Part shown: piece after piece, positions 50,657-64,000 of the stretch
Numbering within the stretch: the first letter of the stretch is position 1
How the letters are laid out: each line of letters opens with the position of its first letter
NCBI GenBank assembly: GCA_041984585.1
Contig: JBHIXX010000003.1
Coordinates: 50,798 to 114,797 of the forward strand
DNA: 64,000 nucleotides
From: Pseudolysinimonas_A sp041984585
GTDB lineage: Bacteria > Actinomycetota > Actinomycetes > Actinomycetales > Microbacteriaceae
Reading direction: 5' to 3'
The notes under the pieces: generated by a model
Told to the model about the DNA's origin: nothing
The model's input: the letters and a program-made list of their open reading frames with translations, nothing else
The model's database searches: none
Position numbers and translations under genes: made by a program

Positions 50657-52030
50657 TCAGGCCGCGACCGTCTCCGGCTCCTCGTCGACGACGCGCTCCT
50701 CGTCGGGCACGCGCAGGCGCGTCGCGAGCACCGCACCGACGAGGGTCAGCACGCTGAGCACGGCGAGCACGACACCCGGATGCCACCACGCGTCGGCGGT
50801 CGCCTGGCCGAGCAGCTCGGTGATCGTGGGGACGAACGCGGTGAGCATCGCGGCGAGGCTGTACGCGACGGCGAGAGCCGAGTAGCGGTAGCGCGCCGCG
50901 AACAGGTCGGACATCAGCCCGCCGAGCGCCGCCCAGCTGAGGGTGGGCAGGATGCCCCCGACGATCATCATGCCGACCAGCACGCCGAAGGTGGCGGACT
51001 GCAGGGCGAAGTAGATCGGGAACGCCACCACGAGCGTGCCGACGGCGCCGATCGCGACCACGCGCGCGGACCCGATGCGGGTCGCCCACCAGCCGAACAG
51101 CGGGATGGTGACGAGCTGCAGCAGGCCGCCGATCGTCGTCGCGGTCAGCAGGTCGCTGTAGCTGAAGCCCAGTGCCGATGCCCCGTAGTTGATCGTGTAG
51201 GTGTTCATCAGCGAGTAGGAGCCGATGCCGAGCAGGGCGGCGAGGATCGCGACGCCGAACGCGGCGGGCTGTGCGCGCAGCACCCGGGCGAGCGGCAGCC
51301 GCGCGCGGAGGGCGCCGGCCTGGAGCCGACGGAACACGGGGGTCTCGTCGATCGACCAGCGCAGGTAGAGCGAGACGAGCAGCAGCGGGAACGCGGTGAG
51401 CAGCGGAATGCGCCACCCCCACGCCACCATCTCCTCGGTCGACACGATCGCGGTCATCACGAGGAAGACGACGGCCGACAGGATCGACCCGACGGGCGAG
51501 CCGAGCTGCGGGAACGCCGCCCACAGGCCGCGCCGCGCGGCGGGCGCGTGCTCGGTGGCGAGGGCGACCGCGCCGCCCCACTCGCCGCCGAGCGAGATGC
51601 CCTGCACGAGACGCAGCAGCACGAGCAGGACGGCGGCGAACCAGCCGGCCTGGGCGTAGGTCGGCAGCACGCCGATCAGCCCGGTCGCGACGCCCATCAT
51701 CGTGATCGTCACGATGAGCGTGCGGCGGCGTCCGAGCCGGTCGCCGAGGTGGCCGAACACGATCGCGCCCACCGGGCGGATCACGAAGGCGACGGCGATG
51801 GTGAGGAACGCCGCGAGGGTCGCTCCGGCGGCGCCGAGCGGTTCGAAGAACAGCGGGCCGACGAAGAACGCCGCGAAGTAGGCGAACACGTAGAAGTCGT
51901 ACGACTCGAGAGCCGTGCCGACGAACGATGCCCAGACGACTCGACGAGCCGGCCGGACCGAGAGGTCGCTCCCCGCGGCGGAGGAGGCGACCGGGGCAGT
52001 GGTTGGCACTTTGCCACTGGGAACAGTCAC
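50657..52030 (-). CDS. MFS transporter, metabolite:H+ symporter type
   Basis: A 457-residue transporter with 12 membrane helices of the MHS (metabolite:H+ symporter) family. Landmarks: SFVGTALESYDFYVFAYFAA in helix 1, GHLGDRLGRRRTL after helix 2 and GISLGGEWGGAVALATEHAP in helix 4. Relatives import organic acids, osmolytes or shikimate; the substrate is not clear. I prefer the GTG at 52030; another lies 6 bases upstream. TAGGCT is 9 bases before the chosen start. Confidence 0.88.
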   Translation of the reverse strand: MTVPSGKVPTTAPVASSAAGSDLSVRPARRVVWASFVGTALESYDFYVFAYFAAFFVGPLFFEPLGAAGATLAAFLTIAVAFVIRPVGAIVFGHLGDRLGRRRTLIVTITMMGVATGLIGVLPTYAQAGWFAAVLLVLLRLVQGISLGGEWGGAVALATEHAPAARRGLWAAFPQLGSPVGSILSAVVFLVMTAIVSTEEMVAWGWRIPLLTAFPLLLVSLYLRWSIDETPVFRRLQAGALRARLPLARVLRAQPAAFGVAILAALLGIGSYSLMNTYTINYGASALGFSYSDLLTATTIGGLLQLVTIPLFGWWATRIGSARVVAIGAVGTLVVAFPIYFALQSATFGVLVGMMIVGGILPTLSWAALGGLMSDLFAARYRYSALAVAYSLAAMLTAFVPTITELLGQATADAWWHPGVVLAVLSVLTLVGAVLATRLRVPDEERVVDEEPETVAA

Positions 52031-52118
52031 GAGCACCGGAGCCTAGTCGCAGCGCGCCGCCGTCGCCGGGTGGACGCACGCGTGGTCGGGTTCCGGTCGC
52101 GTCGTCGCCGGGGTCGGG

Positions 52119-52124
52119 CAGGAT
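52119..52124 (+). promoter_or_regulatory. Candidate -10 element of a leaderless promoter for the UvrA-like gene
   Basis: CAGGAT is followed by 6 bases and the GTG at 52131. Confidence 0.35.
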
Positions 52125-52130
52125 GTCCCC

Positions 52131-54482
<2,352 letters not shown>

Positions 54483-54564
54483 CCGGCGCCGCGGGCGCCC
54501 CGACGAACGTCGCGCGGGGCCGAGCGCGACCGAACGGGCCCGACCGTCGGCGACCGCGCGCGCG

Positions 54565-54570
54565 TAGGCT
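54565..54570 (+). promoter_or_regulatory. -10 element of a leaderless promoter for the pxp operon
   Basis: TAGGCT is followed by 6 bases and the ATG at 54577. Confidence 0.5.
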
Positions 54571-54576
54571 CGGGGC

Positions 54577-55317
54577 ATGGCGGCGGTGATCGACCTGAAC
54601 GCCGACCTCGGCGAGGGCGTCGGCGATGACGCCGCGCTGCTGCCGCTCGTGACATCCGCGAACGTCGCCTGCGGGTTCCACGCCGGAGACGCGTGGACGA
54701 TGCGCACCACCCTCTCTCTCGCGGCCGAGAACGGCGTCACGGTAGGCGCGCACCCCTCGTATCGCGACCGGGAGGGGTTCGGCCGCCGCGACCTCGAGGT
54801 GGACCCCGCCACCCTGCGCCGCGACGTCGACGAGCAGCTCGCCGCGATCCTCGCCGCCGCGCGCGACACGGGCGTCGAGGTCGCGTACCTGAAGCCGCAC
54901 GGGGCGCTCTACAACCGCATCGCGCGGGATCGCGCCGAAGCCGACGTGGTGGCGGCGGCCGCCGCGGACTCCGGCCTGCCGATCCTCGGGCTTCCCGGCA
55001 CGGCCATCGCGCACTCGGCAGCCGCACATGGGGTCGACTTCTTCGCCGAGGCCTTCGCCGACCGCGGGTACCGCGCCGACGGCACGCTCGCGGCGCGCGA
55101 GGTGCCGGGTGGCGTGCTGCACGATCCCGACGCGATCGCGGCGCGGGTGGTGCGTCTGGCGACGGAGGGCGTGGTCGACGACGTCGACGGCGGCGACGTC
55201 TCGGTGCAGGCGCTGTCGGTCTGCGTGCACGGCGACACCCCCGGCGCCGTGGCCATCGCCCGGGCGGTGCGCGCGGCGCTCGCCGAGGCCGACGTCGCGG
55301 TGCGGTCGTTCGCATGA
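54577..55317 (+). CDS. pxpA: 5-oxoprolinase subunit PxpA (LamB/YcsF family)
   Basis: A 246-residue TIM-barrel-like subunit of the ATP-dependent 5-oxoprolinase that converts 5-oxo-L-proline to glutamate. IDLNADLGEGVGDDAALLPLVTSANVACGFHAGD at the start and YLKPHGALYN are diagnostic. It overlaps pxpB (ATGA). The ATG is 6 bases after TAGGCT, a leaderless arrangement. Confidence 0.94.
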   Translation: MAAVIDLNADLGEGVGDDAALLPLVTSANVACGFHAGDAWTMRTTLSLAAENGVTVGAHPSYRDREGFGRRDLEVDPATLRRDVDEQLAAILAAARDTGVEVAYLKPHGALYNRIARDRAEADVVAAAAADSGLPILGLPGTAIAHSAAAHGVDFFAEAFADRGYRADGTLAAREVPGGVLHDPDAIAARVVRLATEGVVDDVDGGDVSVQALSVCVHGDTPGAVAIARAVRAALAEADVAVRSFA

Positions 55318-55931
55318 GACTGCTGCCGTACGGCGACCGCGCCGTGCTGGCGGAGTACGACGACCTGGCGTCGGCGATGGCGGCATCCCGCCGCCTCGCG
55401 GCGGCGCGTCCCGAGTGGGTGGCCGAGCTGGTGCCCGCGGCGCGGACGGTGCTGGTGCGTCTCGCTCCGGACGCGCCGCTCGGCTCGGCCGAGTCGTGGC
55501 TGCGTGAGCACGGTGACGGCTCCCGCGACGACGACCCGATCGACGCCGGGGAGACGGTCGTCATTCCGGTGCGCTACGACGGACCCGACCTGGCCGACGC
55601 CGCCGAGGCCGCGGGACTCTCCCCCGAGGCGCTCGTCGCCCGGCACACCGCGACCGACTGGACGTGCGGGTTCGTCGGCTTCGCGCCCGGCTTCGGCTAC
55701 CTGGTGCCCGACGGCGACTGGCCCCAGCTGCCGCGCCGCGCCACCTCCCGCCCCGTCGTCCCGGCGGGCTCGGTCGCGCTCGCCGGCGGGTTCTCCGCGG
55801 TCTACCCGCGCGAGTCGCCGGGCGGATGGCAGCTCATCGGCACCACCGACGCGCTGCTGTGGGACCTCGACCGCGAGCCGGCCGCCCTGCTGCGGCCGGG
55901 ATCCCGCGTGCGCTTCGAGGACGCCACATGA
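55314..55931 (+). CDS. pxpB: 5-oxoprolinase subunit PxpB
   Basis: A 205-residue protein of the allophanate hydrolase subunit 1 / KipI family, here part of 5-oxoprolinase. Landmarks are LPYGDRAVLAEY, the central DWTCGFVGFAPGFGYL and the C-terminal YPRESPGGWQLIGTT. The start overlaps pxpA and the stop overlaps pxpC, so all three are coupled. Confidence 0.93.
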   Translation: MRLLPYGDRAVLAEYDDLASAMAASRRLAAARPEWVAELVPAARTVLVRLAPDAPLGSAESWLREHGDGSRDDDPIDAGETVVIPVRYDGPDLADAAEAAGLSPEALVARHTATDWTCGFVGFAPGFGYLVPDGDWPQLPRRATSRPVVPAGSVALAGGFSAVYPRESPGGWQLIGTTDALLWDLDREPAALLRPGSRVRFEDAT

Positions 55932-56869
55932 CCAACCCCGGTGGCCCGACCGGCGGCGATCCGGCAGGCGACGGCCGCGCCGTGCAGGTCGTGCAGCCCG
56001 GCCCGCTCACCCTCGTGCAAGATGCGGGGCGTCCGGGGCGCGCCCATCTGGGCGTCGGCGCGTCGGGTGCGATGGACCGCGCCGCGCTCGCGCTGGGCAA
56101 CCGGCTGGTGGGCAACCCGGATGACGCGGCCGGGCTCGAGATCCTGCTCGGCGGGGTGCGGCTGCGCTTCGGCGCGCACGGCTGGATCGCCCTCACCGGC
56201 GCGTGGCTGCCGGCGAAGCTGCACGGCGCATCCGCCGACGGGGGCGGCCACTGGTGGGTGGAACCGCACACCGCGACCGCCGTCGAGCCGGGCGACGAGC
56301 TGGAGCTCGAGGCGGCCACCCACGGCATCCGCGGCTACCTCGCCGTGCGCGGCGGCATCCACGTGCCGCCCGTGCTCGGGTCGCGCTCCCGCGACGTGCT
56401 CGCCACCCTCGGCCCGGCGCCGCTCGCCGCGGGCGACCTGCTGCCCGTCGGTCCGGAGCCGGCCGACCCGGTGCCGCCCGTCGACCTCGTGCCCGTCGAC
56501 CCGCCGCCGGACGGCGAGGTGGTGCTCGGCATCCGCCCCGGCCCGCGCCGCGACTGGATCACCGACGCCGCGTGGGATGCGCTGCGCGGCCCCGGCTGGA
56601 GCGTGTCGCCGCGCTCCGACCGCACCGGCGTGCGGCTCGACGGCCCCGCGCTGGACTGGGTCGAGCGGCGCGAGCTGCCGAGCGAGGGGATGCTGCCCGG
56701 CGCCATCCAGGTCTCCCCCGACGGTGCGCCGACGATCCTCGGCCCCGACCACCCCGTCACCGGGGGCTACCCCGTCGCGGCGGTGGTCGTGGGCGCGTCG
56801 CTCGACGCGCTCGCCCAGCTGCGCCCCGGGCAGCGGGTGCGGCTGGCGCTGGTCGCCGGGAGGGCCTGA
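55928..56869 (+). CDS. pxpC: 5-oxoprolinase subunit PxpC
   Basis: A 313-residue protein of the biotin-dependent carboxyltransferase / allophanate hydrolase subunit 2 / KipA family. Landmarks: LTLVQDAGRPGRAHLGVGASGAMDRAAL near the N-terminus, YLAVRGGIHVPPVLGSRSRD, and GGYPVAAVVVGASLDALAQLRPGQRVRL at the end. A 17-residue Gly/Asp-rich leader precedes the domain. It completes the pxpABC operon. Confidence 0.93.
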   Translation: MTNPGGPTGGDPAGDGRAVQVVQPGPLTLVQDAGRPGRAHLGVGASGAMDRAALALGNRLVGNPDDAAGLEILLGGVRLRFGAHGWIALTGAWLPAKLHGASADGGGHWWVEPHTATAVEPGDELELEAATHGIRGYLAVRGGIHVPPVLGSRSRDVLATLGPAPLAAGDLLPVGPEPADPVPPVDLVPVDPPPDGEVVLGIRPGPRRDWITDAAWDALRGPGWSVSPRSDRTGVRLDGPALDWVERRELPSEGMLPGAIQVSPDGAPTILGPDHPVTGGYPVAAVVVGASLDALAQLRPGQRVRLALVAGRA

Positions 56870-57006
56870 GGGGCCCTGGCGGAGCCGCGCCGCACCCGGG
56901 CGTCGCTCGCCGGCGTCGCGACCGAGGGTCATCCGGAAGTCGGTGAGGCGGATGCCGCCCCGCGCCGCTTCGACCGGATTGTTCGCCGGTGGGAATCGGG
57001 CGTCGG

Positions 57007-58017
57007 CTAGGGCAGGTCGCCGGCGTTGGTCCCGACCGTGACGTGCGAACCTCGCGTGATGGTGATCTGCGCGTGTCCCGTCGGAGACCATGAACATTCG
57101 ACCGCGGTGCCGTCGGGCATGGTGGTAATGAACCAGACACCGCGCTCGGTGAACTCATCGAGCTGTGCGCAGTTCATGCCCCCGACATCCTGATCGGGTC
57201 CGATGTAGGCGAGGCAGAGGAGAGCTTCTCCGAGTCCGCCGACCTCGCGCCCGACCCCGAGGATGCCCCACAGTTCGTCGCCGTCTTGGGCCCACAACTG
57301 TCGGGCGTCTCCGATGATCAGTTCCCCGGTGTCGTGCAGCGCGGTCGGTCGCTCGATGTCGGACTTCGGAAGAGTGAACAGTGTGAGCGCGGGCACCGTG
57401 TCGGTGTCCCACCACGTGTCCGGGTACCGCGGGCACGCGTATTCGAGACGGGCGTACTCCGTGGTGCCCGCCTCGATGTCGGCGGTCGCTTCGGAGAACG
57501 GGTCCCACGGCGCGTATTCGAGACGGTCGAGGAACTCATCGAACCCGGGAGCCGGGGGCAGCTCGTAGCCCTGGTCCACAAGGCAGGGTCTGAGGGTGTC
57601 GCGGTAGTGGTCGTACAACTCGCCGTAGCGGAGCGCGATGGCGATCGGCATGTCGTCGACGTCGGGGCGATCACTCCCGCCGATCGCGTTTCCGACGGCC
57701 GGTCCGAGGACCGAGCCGACAACGAGGCCGAGCACTGCGGCCAGGACAATCGGGACGACTCTGCGCCCGATGGGACTGCGCGCTGGGGTTGAGCTGGAGG
57801 GTTCGTCCTTTCCGGGGGCAGCGGCAACGGCGGGGGTGGGCTCGGCATCCGCTCCCTCCTGAGGAGCGTCCGCCGGCTCGTTGTCGTTGTCGTTGTCGAC
57901 TGACTGGCGGAGCGCTTCGAGGTCCGCCAGCTCACGCCAGTCACCCTCGGTCGCGTCGCGGGAGTATGCGCGCCACCGTGCATTCGCGATGCGTTGCTCA
58001 AGGTCCGCATCATCCAT
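57007..58017 (-). CDS. Single-pass membrane protein of unknown function
   Basis: A 336-residue protein. The first 50 residues (ARWRAYSRDATEGDWRELADLEALR) form a charged helix; an Asp/Pro-rich linker and a membrane helix (about 86-112, RRVVPIVLAAVLGLVVGSVLGPAVG) follow. The outer domain has four Cys (about 144, 194, 266, 280) and an ECSW near the end, suggesting disulfides. Architecture resembles the HEFAH protein at 11757-12767, but no HExxH is present. It is divergent from imuB and begins 85 bases from the LexA box there. Confidence 0.65.
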   Translation of the reverse strand: MDDADLEQRIANARWRAYSRDATEGDWRELADLEALRQSVDNDNDNEPADAPQEGADAEPTPAVAAAPGKDEPSSSTPARSPIGRRVVPIVLAAVLGLVVGSVLGPAVGNAIGGSDRPDVDDMPIAIALRYGELYDHYRDTLRPCLVDQGYELPPAPGFDEFLDRLEYAPWDPFSEATADIEAGTTEYARLEYACPRYPDTWWDTDTVPALTLFTLPKSDIERPTALHDTGELIIGDARQLWAQDGDELWGILGVGREVGGLGEALLCLAYIGPDQDVGGMNCAQLDEFTERGVWFITTMPDGTAVECSWSPTGHAQITITRGSHVTVGTNAGDLP

Positions 58018-58092
58018 GAGGCGACCTTACGTTCTGCGTCCGGTGAGTGTCATGCAAGGTTCCTCGGCTACCCGCGGGCGCGTCGGAGGCGT

Positions 58093-58121
58093 TTGACACA
58101 CTCGAACATGTGTTCGAACAT
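58093..58121 (+). promoter_or_regulatory. Candidate promoter of imuB-dnaE2
   Basis: TTGACA (58093-58098) is a perfect -35. A weak -10 (GAACAT, 58116-58121) lies 17 bases further. The LexA box at 58102-58117 fills the spacer, the classic arrangement for repression. Confidence 0.5.
58102..58117. promoter_or_regulatory. LexA-binding SOS box upstream of imuB
   Basis: TCGAACATGTGTTCGA is a perfect 16-bp LexA palindrome of the same class as the box at 48698. It ends 9 bases before the imuB start codon. Confidence 0.94.
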
Positions 58122-58126
58122 GGGTT

Positions 58127-59767
58127 GTGGACGACGTGAGGCTGCTGGTGCTGTGGGCGCCGGACTGGCCGGTCGTCGCCCACGCGCGCGCCGAGCGCAT
58201 CCCGCTGGATGAGCCGGTCGCCCTCATCGAGAAGGGCGTCATCCGGGCGTGCTCCGCCGCCGCGCGCCGTGACGGCGTGACGCGCGGGATGCGGCAGCGT
58301 GAGGCGCAGGCCCGCTGCCCCGGGCTGCACCTGCTGGCCTACGACGCCACCCTCGACGCCCGGGCGTTCGAGCCGGTGCTCGCCGCGCTGGAGAGCGCGC
58401 TGGCGGGACTGCATCCGATCCGACCCGGGATGGCGGCGGTGCGGGCGCGCGGCCCGGCCCGCTACTACGGCGGGGAGCGCGCGGCCGCCCTCGCCCTGCT
58501 CGGCACGCTGCGCGACCAGGGGGTGCCGGATGCCCGCGCCGGCATCGCCGACGGGCTGTTCGCCGCCGAGCGCGCCGCTCGCTGGGTGCCGGCCGCCGAG
58601 CCCCGCGACCCCGCCTCCCCCGCGCCGAGCCGCGCGCCCGACCCGGTGACGATCGTGCCGCCCGGCGGCGCCCCCGAGTTCCTCGCCCCGCTGCCGGTGT
58701 CGCTGCTCGAGGATCCCGAGCTCACGTCGCTGCTGCCGCGGCTGGGCATCCGCACCCTCGGGGGGTTAGCGGCTCTCGACCCCGACGACGTGCTCGCGCG
58801 GTTCGGGCCGCTCGGCGCGCGGCTGCACGGACTCGCCGCCGGCCACGACCCGTCGCAGGCGACGCCGCGCATCCCGCCGCGCGACGTGGATGCCGTGGTC
58901 GACTTCGAGCCGCCGCTCGACCGCGCCGACCAGGTGGCGTTCGGGGTGCGGGCGGCGGCCGACCGCTTCGTGCAGGACCTACTCGCCCAGAAGCTGGTGT
59001 GCACGGCGCTGCGCGTCGAGCTGGTCGGCGAGGAGGGCGAGGCGAGCGAGCGGGTGTGGCTGCATCCGCGGTCGTTCACCGCCGCCGAGATCGTCGACCG
59101 GGTGCGCTGGCAGCTCGAGGGCGCGACCCGGCGCGCAGGGCGCGGGTTCGGCCCGGCCGGCGGCGCGAGCGGCGACCAGGGTGCCGCCGAGCCCGAGCTG
59201 CAGTCGCCCGTGGTGCGGGTGCGCATCATCCCGGATGCCGTCGACCCGGTCGGCGCGCACGAGCGCGGGCTGTGGGGAACGGGACCCGACGAGGGGGTGC
59301 ACTCCGGGTTCTCGCGCGTGCAGGGCATGCTCGGCCACGACGGCGTCGTCACCGCGCAGCCGTCGGGCGGTCGCACGCCCGCCGAGCGGCAGGTGCTCAC
59401 CCCGTGGGGCGACCGTCCGGTGGTGCGCCGCGACCCGGCCCGCCCGTGGCCGGGGGCGCTGCCGGTGCCGTGGCCGTCGACGGTCTACGAGATCCCGCGC
59501 GGCATCGCGGTGGAGGATGCCCGCGGCGACGCCGTGGCGGTGGACGAGCGCGGCCGGCTGAGCGGCGCGCCCGCGGTGATCGTGTCGCAGACCGGATCCC
59601 GCCGCGACCTCACCGCGTGGGCCGGCCCGTGGCCGATCGAGGAGCGGTGGTGGGATGCCGCCACCGCCCGCCGCGCGCAGCGCTTCCAGGTGGTCGACAC
59701 CGAGGGCGAGGCGTGGCTGCTCGTGCTCGACGACCGCGGCTGGTGGGCCGAGGGCCGCTATGACTAG
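58127..59767 (+). CDS. imuB: ImuB, Y-family polymerase-like mutasome protein
   Basis: A 546-residue Y-family DNA polymerase relative that bridges ImuA', DnaE2 and the beta clamp. The fold is recognisable (LLVLWAPDWPVVAHA at the start; GMRQREAQARCPGL; RYYGGERAAALALL), but the acidic residues of active Y-family enzymes are absent, as known for ImuB. An HhH-type region is near LPRLGIRTLGGLAALDPDDVLARFG. It starts at a GTG just after the LexA box and is followed by dnaE2 after 71 bases. Confidence 0.93.
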   Translation: MDDVRLLVLWAPDWPVVAHARAERIPLDEPVALIEKGVIRACSAAARRDGVTRGMRQREAQARCPGLHLLAYDATLDARAFEPVLAALESALAGLHPIRPGMAAVRARGPARYYGGERAAALALLGTLRDQGVPDARAGIADGLFAAERAARWVPAAEPRDPASPAPSRAPDPVTIVPPGGAPEFLAPLPVSLLEDPELTSLLPRLGIRTLGGLAALDPDDVLARFGPLGARLHGLAAGHDPSQATPRIPPRDVDAVVDFEPPLDRADQVAFGVRAAADRFVQDLLAQKLVCTALRVELVGEEGEASERVWLHPRSFTAAEIVDRVRWQLEGATRRAGRGFGPAGGASGDQGAAEPELQSPVVRVRIIPDAVDPVGAHERGLWGTGPDEGVHSGFSRVQGMLGHDGVVTAQPSGGRTPAERQVLTPWGDRPVVRRDPARPWPGALPVPWPSTVYEIPRGIAVEDARGDAVAVDERGRLSGAPAVIVSQTGSRRDLTAWAGPWPIEERWWDAATARRAQRFQVVDTEGEAWLLVLDDRGWWAEGRYD

Positions 59768-59838
59768 CGGGGTGCCGCGGCGCCCGGCAGGTCGCTCCCC
59801 CCGGATGCCGCGGCGCGCTCCGGCGGGCGGCTGACGCC

Positions 59839-63282
<3,444 letters not shown>

Positions 63283-63303
63283 GGCCAAGCCCAGGTCACA
63301 GAA

Positions 63304-63900
63304 CTAATCCGCATCGTGAGTGGGATGAAGCTTTCGCGTGAGCTTGAGCACCGGAACAATTCCCTCGTCGAAACAAGCCCGAGACCAGGCTTCAACCTTC
63401 TGTTTCAGAATGATCGACCCGCTGTCGGCGAGCGACGTGGGCAGGTTCTTGGCTCGATATCCGAGCCAAAGGCAGTACCGCGAAAAGGCAGGAGCGGGGT
63501 TCAGGTTCGCCTTGTTGGCGAGAATCTCCAAGACGCTCATTGCCTGGTCGACCACGTAGTTCAACTTCTGTGGCGTTCCGAACTTGATCGCGTACACCGT
63601 GTCGTCCTTGCTCACGTCCCACGCCTCTGTCAATGCCGTGCCTGCCGTCTGGACGACTTCAAAATCCTTGTCGGCTACCGAGTAACCGAACTTCCTAAGG
63701 GAGACGTTGAACTCTCCTTCGGAGAGGCTTGTCTCCCGAAGCTCGGGCTCGGCGTCCTCAACCTCGATCTGACGTATCGCTTGGTTGAGCGCTTCTAGAT
63801 AGTCCTCGTTGAACTTGAGCCACTTGCCTCCGCGCAAGACCACGCGGTCCTCATCGCAGATGAAGTCGACAGCCGGGACTGGTGCAAGATCCGGTGACGA
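63304..63900 (-). pseudogene. DUF6119/TIGR04141-like protein, C-terminal remnant
   Basis: The frame can be read from about 63900 to a stop at 63304 and gives about 198 residues, starting VDFICDEDRVVLRGGKWLKFN and including DTVYAIKFGTPQKLNYVVDQAMSVLEIL and VPVLKLTRKLH near the end. This resembles the C-terminal part of the DUF6119 (sporadically distributed TIGR04141) family, which is much longer and often found in mobile or defence islands. A GTG at 63843 could start a 179-residue product, but similarity begins before it. Base composition is clearly lower in GC than the neighbours. An insertion element adjoins the broken end. Confidence 0.5.
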
Positions 63901-64000
63901 CTGACTTCTAGGGTTTTGGCCCTGGGAGGGAGGATGTCATCATGCCCGGACCGTATCCGCTGGAGTTTCGCGAGGACGTTGTCGCGGTCGCTCGTGCCCG
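63901..64000 (+). mobile_element. Left end of an IS3-family-like insertion sequence
   Basis: Starting near TGACTTCTAGGG at 63902, the sequence has no similarity to the interrupted gene and leads to a transposase start. The true terminal repeat and target duplication cannot be confirmed because the right end is outside the window. Confidence 0.5.
63942..64000 (+). CDS. IS3-family transposase OrfA, N-terminal fragment
   Basis: Only 19 codons are present before the window ends. The product begins PGPYPLEFREDVVAVARAR, the typical opening of the helix-turn-helix OrfA protein of actinobacterial IS3-type elements. GGGAGGGAGG lies 8 bases before the ATG. Confidence 0.7.
   Translation, partial: MPGPYPLEFREDVVAVARA

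Overview
This 64 kb window is high-GC, densely packed chromosomal DNA from an actinobacterium, most likely of the family Microbacteriaceae. Supporting signs are the actinobacterial respiratory gene set (ctaCDF, ctaE-qcrCAB with a dihaem QcrC and a long Rieske protein), RbpA, the PafB/PafC pair next to tatA-tatC and a HelY-type helicase, ImuA'/ImuB/DnaE2 with actinobacterial LexA boxes, and many genes whose start codon lies 6-7 bases after a TANNNT -10 element (leaderless mRNAs). The family assignment is inferred from gene content, not from a database search.

Layout. 1-2.0 kb: start of a DUF3043 gene, an M20 dipeptidase and erpA. 2.0-11.7 kb: aerobic respiration (ctaC-ctaD-ctaF on +, ctaE-qcrC-qcrA-qcrB on -) with a GNAT protein, a GH16-like protein and trpD. 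11.7-14.9 kb: a membrane-anchored HExxH protein, DUF4287 and a TrkH-type K+ transporter. 14.9-19.6 kb: a complete branched-chain amino-acid ABC importer (livG-F-H-M-K). 19.7-23.9 kb: NUDIX, SDR, NfeD, SPFH, GDPD and rbpA. 23.9-34.1 kb (all -): a HAD gene, a frameshifted trmI, an FKBP-like lipoprotein, pafB, pafC, tatA, tatC, a helicase and lnt. 34.2-40.7 kb: PAC2, uppP and an operon of an M20 peptidase, a permease, its TIGR03943 partner and a secreted protein. 40.8-42.5 kb: tRNA-Leu(GAG), a toxin-antitoxin pair and a NaChBac-type sodium channel.

42.5-48.6 kb is the most unusual block: five minus-strand genes, four junctions overlapping or 3 bp apart, encoding a MoxR-type AAA+ ATPase, an unknown 216-aa protein, a protein joining an HEIGHH metallopeptidase-like domain to a VWA domain, an unknown 211-aa protein and a PaaK-like adenylate-forming enzyme. 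This looks like a single chaperone or modification system whose substrate is unknown.

48.7-63.3 kb holds the SOS mutasome in two parts: imuA' at 48.7 kb and imuB-dnaE2 at 58.1-63.3 kb, each part behind its own perfect 16-bp LexA palindrome. Between them lie DUF1905, DUF2834, DUF4260, an MHS-type MFS transporter, a UvrA-like ABC protein, the 5-oxoprolinase operon pxpABC and a membrane-anchored unknown. The right edge (63.3-64 kb) changes character: lower GC, the remnant of a DUF6119-like gene, and the start of an IS3-type transposase that appears to have cut it.
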